Source: Lytechinus pictus (taxonomy: Eukaryota; Echinodermata; Echinoidea; Temnopleuroida; Toxopneustidae). From it: DNA of 64,000 nucleotides. The position numbers and the translations under genes were made by a program. The notes under the pieces were generated by a model, which searched no databases, was not told the DNA's origin, and was given only the letters and a program-made list of their open reading frames with translations. Position 1 is the first letter of the stretch. Each line of letters begins with the position of its first letter. Below, one piece after another: positions 51,881 to 61,766 of the stretch. The stretch covers positions 22,859,501-22,923,500 of the forward strand of contig NC_087262.1 in the NCBI RefSeq assembly GCF_037042905.1. Direction: 5' to 3'.

Positions 51881-52747
51881 TACACACTAGTGTACACAAC
51901 AGCTTAGAAGTTTTATAGAAGTATACTGTTATTATCACAAAAGTTTGGTAACTGTAAAACGAGTGGTCTTGGTAAATAATTGGTGGCAGAAACCTATTCG
52001 TTATTTTATTTTCGAATCATTTGTATTTATTCAGTACATAATTAGAATGCACCATCATTAATTAATACTAATCATGCTAATAAATACACAAATGTTTTAT
52101 AGAAGATTTCTCAAGAAAGCAAGATATCATTCCGTCTTCCTCTTCATCATTCTGAGAGGGAAAACAAATGGTAAAAAGTAAAACAGTTTCTTTAAATCAA
52201 ATCGAATCTAACCATTCCCCCAAAAATGGATTGATATTACAGCACTATCAGAGAAGGGCGTATTCCTTTTCTCCTTTCTCCTGAATATGGAATGAAAAAT
52301 ATTTCCTCCTTGTTTAAAATCAGACAAAATCACATTTATAGTATATGCAAAGCTCTAAATGTATATATTATTCTAATGTAATCATGCCATCAAAAATTAT
52401 TGAAATTTTACAAAAAATCGACATCTTGCAAAATTACACATTTATACATCGTTCATCCTTCAGTTCGATTGGGTTGCACACGAATAAAGTGGAAAATGAT
52501 TTATATTTTTTTTTCCAATGCTCACTGAACTAAACAAGGCGAACAGGTAAATAAAATCGCTTAAAAACTTAATTTGCTTTCGCAAAGTGCAATGGCATGT
52601 TGACGCTATCAAAGAAACTGAGTGAGAAATAACAAGTTCACCATGGGATATAACGTTGACAATATATTCTAAAAAAATCCTTTCCCTGATCTTCCACGGC
52701 AATATACTCCTGAACCGAACCCCATTTTGGTTACACACGAACGAGAT
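51881..52747. other. 3' side of the GPCR gene
   Basis: Probably holds the receptor's 3' UTR on the minus strand. The nearest minus-strand AATAAA hexamer I see is near 52024-52029, about 720 bp past the stop codon. No other gene is visible. Confidence 0.4.
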
Positions 52748-53833
52748 TCAACGATGTCGCAAGATATACCTTAATCCACGGGAAGGTTCTGGCAAGTTGT
52801 CCAAGCGACACTTAAAGATATAGATGAAAACCTGACTGAAAACGGGATGTTTGAAGGCATAAATAATAGGATTGACTATGGAATTGCTAAGAATCAAAAT
52901 TGAGAAGCAGATAAAGGGAATGTAACTATGGGGGACGATGGAAAAGACGCCATAGGGTAAGACCAACACGTAGAATACACAGACGACAGTGGCAAGATTT
53001 TTGGTCACTCTTATTTCACGTTCGTTCCATGGATTGGCGCGTTGTTGTGGCTCGACTATCTGAAGGGGTCCCGTGTTTAGCGTGGAAATCGGAGGGAGGC
53101 CTGTGGTTGAAACATCATTTTGGTTATTCTGCCTAGAAGCTTTGGTTGGATTGCTTCGCGTGACAGCTATCCGACGAGCTTGCCTGCGAACGTGGAGAGC
53201 GATGCTGACATAACTCGAGGTTATCACCACGAAGGCCGACATGACAGAGAATGAAAACACCATCGGCATGAAAAAGTCGTCTTGTTGTTCATCGCTCCAG
53301 ACGCAGGTCTTGTAACGTTTGGAATATCCCAGGCTTCCCAGGCCAGCGATCTGGGGAATGATCATGAAAATGAGTGGATAGGTCCAGCTAATGATGACCA
53401 TCAACACGAGATTCCTTCGAGTATACACTCGTGTATAAGTATGGTGTGATCGAGTGATTTTGATCCATCTGTTCAAGGCAATCATCGTTAAAAGGACAAT
53501 GCTTGTTACATTGGTAGTGATGATGATCCCTCCTGCAACGGCGCACAAAGACCCGATCGGTGGCGGACCATTGCGGGTGAGTACAGAAACAACCTGCACA
53601 GGAAAGAAAAGGCAATTCAGAAGATCCGTCACTGCTAGGCATGCCACAAAGACGTTTGTTGTAGTCTGGAGTTTATTTGAGAAATACACCGCTATGATGA
53701 CGAGGCTGTTCCCGATGACACCTACAACTGTCATGAGACACAAAATACTTGCTGCCAGAATTCGATAGCCATAGTGGCTGAATTCAAAAGCTGTCGTTGC
53801 ATTAATTTCTTCATAAGCAGTTGTTACTACCAT
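52748..53833 (-). CDS. Intronless rhodopsin-type (class A) GPCR, orphan
   Basis: This is a complete 361-residue seven-transmembrane receptor, expected in the plasma membrane and coupling to G proteins; the ligand is unknown. Visible class A landmarks are an N-glycosylation site N11-A-T, GN at 41-42 (TM1), LAVTD at 66-70 (TM2), cysteines 97 and 177 for the extracellular disulfide, NRW at 121-123 in place of DRY, W150 (TM4), P293 (TM6), NPIIY at 321-325 (TM7) and C342 as a possible palmitoylation site. The third intracellular loop (about 214-275) is long and rich in Asn, Thr and Gln. I chose the ATG at 53833 because it has A at -3 and G at +4. The frame stays open 17 codons further upstream but has no ATG there, only GTG. 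The TM3 and ECL2 pattern recalls melatonin or Tre1/moody-type receptors; family membership is inferred. Echinoderms are known for expanded single-exon receptor families. The upstream side is a tandem repeat array. Confidence 0.9.
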   Translation of the reverse strand: MVVTTAYEEINATTAFEFSHYGYRILAASILCLMTVVGVIGNSLVIIAVYFSNKLQTTTNVFVACLAVTDLLNCLFFPVQVVSVLTRNGPPPIGSLCAVAGGIIITTNVTSIVLLTMIALNRWIKITRSHHTYTRVYTRRNLVLMVIISWTYPLIFMIIPQIAGLGSLGYSKRYKTCVWSDEQQDDFFMPMVFSFSVMSAFVVITSSYVSIALHVRRQARRIAVTRSNPTKASRQNNQNDVSTTGLPPISTLNTGPLQIVEPQQRANPWNEREIRVTKNLATVVCVFYVLVLPYGVFSIVPHSYIPFICFSILILSNSIVNPIIYAFKHPVFSQVFIYIFKCRLDNLPEPSRGLRYILRHR

Positions 53834-53897
53834 GGTGAGGGAATAACAGTATTTATAGGTTGTCGGTAATTTGTAGTGAAGCACCCCTTACAAAAAA

Positions 53898-54905
53898 TTC
53901 CTGCAGTACTTTAGTGGTACTCTGTTGTACCTGTGTGATACTTCTGTCATACACGACGGTACCTCAGAATTACCACAGGACTTCTGTGGTATCACTCTGT
54001 GATAGTTCTGTCATACTTCTGTGGTACAGGAAAATATAAAAATTTCCTGCAATACCTTAATGGTACTCTGTCGTACCTGTGTGATACTTCTGTTGTACAA
54101 AACTGTATATAGAATTACAACAGGACTTCTGTGGTATCACTCTGTGATAGTTCTGTCATACTTCTGTGGTACAGGAAAATATGACAATTTCATGCAATAC
54201 CTTAATGGTACTCTGTCGTACCTGTGTGATACTGCTGTTGTACAAAACTGTATATAGAATTACAACAGGACTTCTGTGGTATCACTCTGTGATAGTTCTG
54301 TCATACTTCTGTGGTACATAAAAATATGAAAATTTCATGCAATACCTTAATGGTACTCTGTCGTACCTGTGTGATACTTCTGTTGTACAAAACTGTATAA
54401 GGAATTACTACAGGACTCCTGTGGTATCACTCTGTGATAGTTCTACTTCTGTGGTACATAAAAATATGAAAATTTCATGCAATACCTTAATGGTACTCTG
54501 TCGTACCTGTGTAATACTTCTGTTGTACATAACTGTATACAATATCACTCTGTGATAGTTATGTCGTACTTCTGTTGTACATGAAAATTCTAAAATATCC
54601 TGCAGTACTTCTATGACAACCCTGCGATACTTCTGTTGTATATGAACATTTTTTAAATTTCCTGCAGTACTCCTATTACTAAGCACTTCTATGGAAACCC
54701 TGTGATACTTCTGTGGTACATGAACATTTTGAAATTTCCTGCAGTACTCGATCCTATTAAAGACACTTCTATGAAAACCCTGTGATACTTCTGTGGTAAA
54801 TGAAAATTTTGAAATTTCCTGCAGGACTCAATATAGGCACTTCTAAAATTCTATGGCAACCCCAGTGCTATACTTTCAAAATTTCCTGCGGTACTTCTCA
54901 TGCAG
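53898..54905. repeat. 145-bp-period minisatellite upstream of the GPCR
   Basis: Copies begin with TTCCTGC or TTCATGC at about 53898, 54044, 54189, 54334, 54474 and 54597, giving spacings of 146, 145, 145, 140 and 123 bp. Each copy is itself built from short variants of CTTCTGTGGTAC and CTGTGATAC, so the array is nested. From about 54600 a shorter derivative unit (roughly 60-95 bp, with CCTGCAGTACT and a TGATACTTCTG motif) takes over and decays by 54905-55020. The array begins 65 bp upstream of the GPCR start codon and so covers that gene's likely promoter and 5' UTR side. The short open frames in it on both strands follow from the repeat and are not genes. Confidence 0.9.
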
Positions 54906-55734
54906 CCACCCCAGAAATATGACTGAAACTGTATCACAGACGCTACTGGTGTATTTTCTGTGGTACAGTACATGAAAAAATTAGTTTCCTTCAGTACTTG
55001 TATGGAAGCCCTGTTTGTACCACAGACTAATTTTTTTATTTCCAGTGAGGGATTTATCTTTTTTTCAGTTTCGGGAGAGGTCAGTAGCGTATTGAGTCTT
55101 ATATTTTTAGAAGGCCATATGGCTTAAAAGGGCACCATTCATTTAAAAAAGTACAATTTTTTATATGAAAATTTAATTTTGTGATAGCTAGATTGTGACA
55201 TATAGGCCCTATTTCAAAATTATATTTCACCCTGTCCCATTGTGTAGGTCTATATCAGCGAGGGGGGGGGGGTTATGCCTACTGAGACTCAGAGGTTTTA
55301 AGTTTGATAGCTTCTATTTCTACGAGAAAGGGTACTATACGTACTAGATCAAAACTAGGAGCAAAGCGCGAACTGAAAAATGCGAAAAATTATTGACCCC
55401 AAAATGGGCAACTTATATTTTGAGGACTATTGTTCGTTTTCAGGGTTATTTCTTTTTCATGCGCTCTTTTAAATTTCAATTATCATTTTTGTTTTGTTTG
55501 TTCGCCACTTATTTTTCATAAAAAACAGGATCGATGAATAATAAAAAAATGACTATATTTAAAAGGGTACGTGTTGAAATATACAGGACACACCTAACAC
55601 TCTTAGAGCTTAATGGTTGTGAGGAAGCCGGGTTGAATTTCAAAGAGATATTGTAATGAATAAAAATATAAGCATGAACGTATTATTCTACTTCATCCAT
55701 CTCTTTCTAACAATACAAGAAAATAATTGAAGGG
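54906..55734. other. No gene recognised
   Basis: Fading minisatellite units to about 55020, then AT-rich DNA with a run of about 11 G near 55262-55272. CAGTAGCGTA at 55081 and the inverted form near 55285 hint at another decayed hAT-like end pair, without a matching duplication. Confidence 0.4.
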
Positions 55735-56245
55735 GAGGTCAACGCTAGAGATAATCAATAAATAGAGTAAAATTCACAAAACAAAATGCTTAAATTTATT
55801 CAAAATCGGATGACAAATAACGAAGTTAAGTTGAATTTTAAGGATTTGCAATATTCCCATGAAACAGTTTTATTTAGGCATGTCTCATGAATATTCATTA
55901 GGTGGGCTGATGATGTCATATCCCATGTTCTTTTGTACAATATATGAAATTAGATTTATTCAACATATTTCTACCAAGAACTTAAACAATTGGAATGACG
56001 ACTAATTAACCGCATTAGTTATTTAATGCAGCAACTTTACAATGGGGACACATTATTTACACATGTATTGAAAAAATAGATAATCATAATTTCATATCTA
56101 ACATTAAAAAAGAAAAATGGGAATGTCACATCATCAGCCCACCAAATGAATATTCATGACGATGTGCACACTATCTGTTTTCACAAAATATTGATAAACA
56201 ATTAACATAAGAAAGTTCAGCGTTGAATGTTGATTAAAAAATAAA
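55735..56245. mobile_element. MITE family A, copy 2
   Basis: It shares with 45775-46308 the segments AATAAATAGAG, CATGAATATTCATTAGGTGG, GATGATGTCATATCCCA and GTTCTTTTGTA, and the inverted AAATGAATATTCATGACGA near 56147. The ends are more eroded than in copy 1. Confidence 0.65.
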
Positions 56246-57384
56246 TCTCAGTTTAAATGCTATCTAAGATTTTGTTTTACACGTTTCATAACCAAGTTTT
56301 AATGCGATTCTGGCCCCTTAAAGTTTTTATTGCGAGAAAATACATTTTTCCAAGTTTCCCATCTATTTTTTTATTTATTTTTTTTTAGTAAAAAGGACCT
56401 ATTTTCTTACAAATATATTATTATAAATAAAATTACTTCAATATTTGTTCTCCTATTCACAATATTTTTTACAGGTGGAATAGGATAAACTAAAAATAGG
56501 ATATTTAATTTCCATTTTAAGGCCTATTTTTTGCTTTATATCCCCGGTTTATATCTATGCCACCTTGCAATATGTTAGCCAGGCTGGTTTATATCTATTT
56601 CTTTTTAAATCAAATAAAATTGGATATTTTCAATCTATTTTTATGATGCGAAGCTATATATAGTTTGTAAATATGTTTTTTAATTGCAAGAACAATCTTG
56701 TATCTCTGTTCACATATGATGGCAGTTTATTTTGCTTCTTTTTTTCTAATTTGTATGAAGTTTGTATCTATATATTTTCAAACTATTTTCCATCCTTAAA
56801 GTGTCACAACCGATATCATATTATTTTTTACCTCGTTGGCAAAGTTATTATCTTTTCTTATGTTTCGCTTCAAAATGGTATCTTTATATTTGCTTGTCTT
56901 GCTCCTCCACCCCTTATCAAAATACCCTGCCGGCACTTGATCTAAGATTATTTTCTTTTACTACTTGAACCTTATAAAGGGATCTTTCCTTCGATCGCAA
57001 GAAAGGATAAAATGTGTGTTTTTGAAAAGAAATAAAATTAAAAATACATAGGATTGGAGCTGTGATTTTCCTCATTGCTTTCTTTGTCATCCTACTTGCA
57101 TACTAGTAGGCCTATATAACATATTTTCAGTAAAATTGTGAGACATGTTTTTAAATCCTATCCTTATATATTAAAAAAAAGAATAAAGAGAAAGAAAAAA
57201 ATTAAAAGACATAGAAAAGAAAAAGAAAGGAAGAAGAAATAAATATTTGAATTTTACTTTATTCAATTCCTTTACGTTAATAATATGATATATAAATGAT
57301 GGCGAAAATAGTCAAATTGTCTGGTTGCCAAGTAAAAAGTAAGACCCCCCCCCCCCCCCCTCCGAGCTCCCCGTACAAACGCAC
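56246..57384. other. No gene recognised
   Basis: T-rich then A/G-rich unique sequence, with a purine run at 57173-57240 and a C16 tract at 57345-57360 just before the CpG-richer stretch. Confidence 0.45.
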
Positions 57385-57820
57385 GGACTGTACCGTATAC
57401 GTGTTTCCGGTTCCGCCATTTGAAAAAAAACGTTCGTAACTGCTCAGCTGAACCCGAAGCTTGATGAAGAAGGCCGTCAATATTTCAACAAAAACTAACA
57501 GAATATGGATCAGATTCGGACAACGACTTCTTAAGACATTCACACAACAGGCTAAACAGTAAGTTAGATCCATTTTTCGTAGTTTGGCGCGGCATGCACT
57601 TAAATTTCTTCGACTTTTTAATCATTACCGTACGGCCACTGCACTGCCGTTGTTCCCGATCGCTTATCGGGTGGGGGCTGATCTGCGGTGTGCGCGGCCG
57701 GGGACGGCCAACGGCTGGCTAAGTTAGTAGTACCGGTATATTGATGGCGGCGGTGAGGATGTTTGTATTGTCATGATTGTAGCCAGGTCAGGGGTGGGCG
57801 CTAATGCAGTTTCGCACCGG
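57385..57820. promoter_or_regulatory. CpG-richer promoter-like stretch
   Basis: The base composition shifts to CpG-bearing sequence. It has an ETS-like GTTTCCGGT (57403-57411), ATGGCGG-type sites (inverted at 57413-57419, direct at 57744-57750) and GGCCGGGGACGGCCAACGG near 57695. A further inverted match to the YY1-type motif AAGATGGCGGC lies at 58264-58275. Such sites cluster at housekeeping-type promoters in animals. No transcript evidence is available, so the promoter call is inference. Confidence 0.4.
57464..57558 (+). CDS. Candidate first coding exon, unknown product
   Basis: The first ATG after the CpG-rich sites opens MKKAVNISTKTNRIW and continues to a strong donor ACA|GTAAGT (GT at 57559). 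Without splicing the frame would stop one codon later at TAA 57560. The predicted peptide is basic with no acidic residue, as in some mitochondrial presequences, but it is too short to classify. A different frame over the same bases reads the acidic EYGSDSDNDFLRHSHNRLN without an ATG, so the coding frame is uncertain. It may equally be a non-coding 5' exon. Confidence 0.25.
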
Positions 57821-58315
57821 CCGATTAATACCAGCATACCTCATCACCAATATTTGTTCCCAAATGTCATGACAAGTCTCTCAGTCACATTTGAAGTCAA
57901 TATATCCACCACTTTTCAAAATATCGTGATCGGGAATGGCTGTAGGCTATAGCCAGGCGGCTTCTAGAGAGTGAAAATCATTTACTAACGTAACTTCGTA
58001 AGGTCACTCTCATATGAAGCCAGGGATCCTTTCTCATATACCCACACAGAGGAAGCCAAAACTTGAAACTTTCACCCCCGGCCCCGAGATTTCTACTTTC
58101 CTTCTAAAAGATCTAGCCTAACGTTAGACCTAAATCATGTACATGGGATAAAACTTAATTTCCAACATTTCTACGCTCTCGTCGTTATTTTTGAAGAAGA
58201 AATTCATTCCAAAAAATGCGAAAAATATCATGATTAGACGGAAGAGACTTGCCCGATGTTTACGCCGCCATCTTGTTTTCTATTGTTCTTCGCCAACGTT
58301 AGTCGTTACAGACGC

Positions 58316-58845
58316 GAACTTCGAGACCATGAACTCGATCTGATATTCTGAGTGACAGAGGTGGGATTTTATGGGGGTGGGGAATATAAAATTCATGCAA
58401 CATCTTGATTTTTAAAAAGAATTAAAACTAATATTCTTACTTTACACAAAGTTTCATTTAGTTCCATGCTTTTATCAGTCTCAAAATTGGTGATTTAGAG
58501 CCAACATGAAGTTCCTCACACATATTTATAATTCGCTGCCGATTTCAAAACATTGCATGCGGATGCAATATTCGCGAGATACCGGGCCTGGTCTGACCCG
58601 ACCGACCTCACACGCATGCGATGTATTGAATATTGATACGTGTGAGAAACTTCATGTTGGCTCTAAATCATCAATTTTGAGACGGATAGAGGCATGGAGA
58701 AGAACTGAAACTTTGTGTGCAGGAAGAATATTAGTTTTAATTTTTTTAAAGAGCGTGATGTTGCATGAATTTGATATCCCCCCCCATAAGATCCCACTTT
58801 TTGTCACTCGGAATAAGACAGATCCAGTTCACGGTCTCAAAGTTT
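58316..58845. repeat. Long inverted repeat (arms about 220 bp)
   Basis: The left arm 58316-58535 and right arm 58625-58845 are inverted copies at roughly 80 percent by eye. Shared blocks include AGAGCCAACATGAAGTT, TTAAAACTAATATTCTT, AATTCATGCAACATC and GAGACC-TGAACT. The loop holds GC-rich sequence with TCTGACCCGACCGACC. No flanking duplication was seen, so it could be a foldback element or an inverted duplication. The open frame 58506-58862 crosses the hairpin and is not a gene. Confidence 0.75.
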
Positions 58846-59313
58846 GGGTAGGTGGAGCGTAGTGTAGCAATAGTGAAGTGGAGTGGAGCCTGCACAAACT
58901 TCACTCGAGGTAGGCAATCCCACAAATTTAAAAGAGGTTTCTATAAAATCAAGTCCGGCCTTCTATGAACATGACAAACTTACGAAAAGATGTGAAGTCA
59001 ATTCACCCTAAATATCATCAATATCCCTCAAATAGCTTCATTTAAGCACTAATTTCTCTTCCGGTTGATAAAATATGGATCCGTCTTTAATTTCCAAAAT
59101 TGTTCGTCTAACTAGCTAAAGGACGCATGTTTTATCTACATATTAAAGACACTACATAGAAAAGACTAGGCACAAAGACTATTATACATGTAAATCGATG
59201 CAAAGCATTACGCGATGTCGGCAAAGTGCCCAATCTTCTTATTGTAAAGACTTTAGCGACAATAACAGACTGTGAGTAAGGTTAAAATGCTCCTCTACTT
59301 TTAATGTTTTCAT

Positions 59314-60300
59314 TAGCGCTGTTGTCGGGAACAAAAATCCATGTCGACATGTCGCTTAAAAATTAATCCCGACATCGACAATGTCGACATGAAAAAGGGA
59401 CCGTAATTTAGCCTGGGCTCCCTAACATAAAAAAAAAGCATTCGATCGTGGAACAACACTCTCAATCAAATATATTCACCTTGACACGAGTGATATCCCC
59501 ACACTAGATCTATATAATACAGGCTCAGTTCGGGAATTGAGCTTCCAAAATCACCGATTTAATCCACATTTTTTTTCTGGAGAATCAAGTTTTTGTACCA
59601 GGATCCGGTTTCGAAAGCATTGCTCAATAACACTCGTAGCCAATTTGAGAATCACCAATTACAACAGTGATCATTGCTGCAAACGCAAGCTCCTCAATTT
59701 GACAATGAAAAGTAATGAAAATCGACCGATAATTTCAGTATCACTTCCGCGGCGATCCGTGCAACGATCTCCAAACGAATGAAGGGAAGTTTTCTGTGAC
59801 TTCGTGATATGAAGTAAGCGCTCAATTGCGACAGTCACAACTTTGACAAAAACACGTGTTCGCTGCTGCTCACGTTTATGTGAAAAGTAATGCATTGAGG
59901 AGCAACGTATTATCAAGCACGGTGAATAGCGCGCGATGGGTACATATTTCCGTGGATGGGTACGGTGAATGCTACTCTCGCTATAACGGGATATCGAGGG
60001 CGGCTCGATCGGGCAGGCCGGCCCTGCACTGACGTATTTCTACTGCCGCACAGCTCGCAGATATTCTTTTTTCATTTAATGCGCTGCTAAGCTGAATAAA
60101 CCTTTTAATCGCGCCAATTACTGTGGATAAATGCTTCTAACTTTTCAGCTAATCTTTACACTCGTGATTGTAGGCTAGACCCCTTTTTATTTTATGTTTA
60201 CATGTCGATGTGGGTGCGTGCATGTCGACATGTCGGAATTTTGAAAATCCTTCGTATGTCGACATCAATGTCGATATGAGGCCTATCGACAACAGCACTA
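59314..60300. mobile_element. hAT-type non-autonomous element (987 bp)
   Basis: The ends are TAGCGCTGTTGTCG and, inverted, CGACAACAGCACTA. The perfect 8-bp target duplication GTTTTCAT lies at 59306-59313 and 60301-60308. Near both ends are clusters of ATGTCGACAT-like short palindromes. The TAG-GCTG start resembles the element at 61767. No transposase-like frame is present. Confidence 0.85.
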
Positions 60301-60478
60301 GTTTTCATTGATTTTATGTTGAATATTATTAAAGAATATGACTCTTTGCACCTGAATTGTAACACTGAAATATGGAAATGAAGAAGTTTTATCATGTATT
60401 TTTATTACATCATGTATTTGTATTAACCTGCAAATAAAATTTTACTATGTCACTCAAATTCATTTCATTTCATTAAAG

Positions 60479-60598
60479 ATTCAAAGAGGGATCTCTGGAT
60501 GATCGAGCAGCAAGTCCAGCATTATGTGGGAAAGATACTACAGGTGTACACAGAAAAGGCCATGTTCTTGTACAAGACACGGTTGGAGTTCATAAAAG
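60479..60598 (+). CDS. Candidate internal exon (120 nt), unknown product
   Basis: Flanked by an acceptor-like TTCATTAAAG and a donor AAAAG|GTGATT; an alternative donor is CAG|GTGTAC at 60544. The length of 120 nt keeps phase. Two frames are open. One (SKRDLWMIEQQVQHYVGKILQ) looks more protein-like and joins in phase to the next candidate through the alternative donor. The other continues the ATG frame of 57464-57558. I recognise no family. Confidence 0.3.
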
Positions 60599-60962
60599 GT
60601 GATTATATACCGGTAGGCATTCACTTCAGTAGATATTATAATTACAAAATTAAGCAGATTGTATTCATGCAGTGGCATACAGTGTAATCCTTGTTAGAAG
60701 ATGTAGATTTATTCTTCATTGTTTTATTAAAGAGTTTCAATATGTGCTTATGACAATTTGTTTGCATTATAAATTGTTTGTCACTCTTCGGCTTAGTTTG
60801 CTTTTATAAGCAAGAATATGCTAAGAGAGATAGCCGCAAGGACCTCATTATCCGATAGATGTGTACTTGTGAAAAGAGATCTAGATGGGGGCAAAACACC
60901 TTATTTCTTGTATTTTTATGTTGTTCATGTTATCGTAATGGTATGTGTTTTTTTTTCTACAG

Positions 60963-61056
60963 ATTAAGCTGCCTCGTGCTATACAGACTTGGATAAAAAC
61001 AAGCTGTCCAATGAATGGTGACTACTCAAGAGGAGCCAGAAAGTCAACTAAAGCCA
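60963..61056 (+). CDS. Candidate exon, unknown product
   Basis: It is preceded by a good acceptor (eight T, then CTACAG). The frame reads IKLPRAIQTWIKTSCP, then NGDYSRGARKSTKAR, and runs on to a G/C-rich low-complexity end at 61130, so a donor near CAGG|GTATTT (61057) is possible. In the frame that follows the 57464 ATG it would stop after about 11 codons. No family recognised. Confidence 0.3.
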
Positions 61057-61384
61057 GGGTATTTTGGGAGTTGATATGGCCGGGGAAGGGGGGAGGGGGG
61101 GTTTCCAGGGCCCCCCCCCCCCTTCCTTGAGATCTTGACCGCACAATCGCGTCTAACATTGGCACATGGGTTGTCTAGGGCATAATTTACAAAATTAAAT
61201 TGTAAATTATTTCACGCAAATTGTTAGTAAGTGATAATACTAATTTATGCGTAATTAGAATACAAAATCATACTTTTTCCTCTATTGCATTGACTTTGTA
61301 CACAAAATCACGTTTTTGAGCAATTTTTGGTATGACATGTACTTACATAATGTCACGTTATTACAGAACCACGTACCGGGTGAC

Positions 61385-61590
61385 ACAAGATTGGTCTCAA
61401 AAGATGCACAAGACTAGAAAGAGGCATGTTTTAAAAAAATTGTGCGACAGCATGGTCGCAAAATTTTTGGAAGGGGGGGGGGGTCAAATTGGTCCAATTT
61501 AACTAAGGGTTAATAACTGGGAGGCTGTTAGCTGCCTTTTTACTTTCAAGTCTTGCACATCTTTTGAGACCAAATTTGTGATGCCTGGGT
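61385..61590. repeat. Inverted repeat flanking a G-rich tract
   Basis: GGTCTCAAAAGATGCACAAG (about 61394-61413) and its near-inverse CTTGCACATCTTTTGAGACC (about 61553-61572) form arms of at least 40-60 bp. The loop contains GTGCGACAGCATGGTCGC and a run of about 13 G (61468-61480). A C-rich partner tract lies at 61110-61123. It is probably a decayed transposon end pair. Confidence 0.55.
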
Positions 61591-61766
61591 ACACTGTTCC
61601 GAAATTTCGCAACATTTTTATGTATTAATCCAACACAAATACTGTTTCTTGCTAAAAATTCACAATTAGTATACCAGTAATATACATTTATCAAGTCAAA
61701 TTATTTAATTACATTTATAATCATAAAAGCTTTGATAAAGTATAAAAAAAAACAAAGAGTTGTATG

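Noticed and set aside
53850-53857. TATAAATA on the minus strand as TATA box of the GPCR
   Set aside because: It lies only about 17-24 bp upstream of the ATG, which would place transcription start at or after the start codon.
53834-53884. Extension of the GPCR by 17 residues upstream
   Set aside because: The upstream frame has no ATG (it would start at GTG), whereas the ATG at 53833 has a good context with A at -3 and G at +4.
54021-54686. Small open frames in the minisatellite
   Set aside because: They repeat with the 145-bp unit and have no independent support.
55081-55290. Further hAT-like element
   Set aside because: Only a short CAGTAGCGTA-like end pair is visible and no 8-bp duplication matches.
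58506-58862. 118-codon open frame
   Set aside because: It runs through both arms and loop of the inverted repeat, with no recognisable domain.
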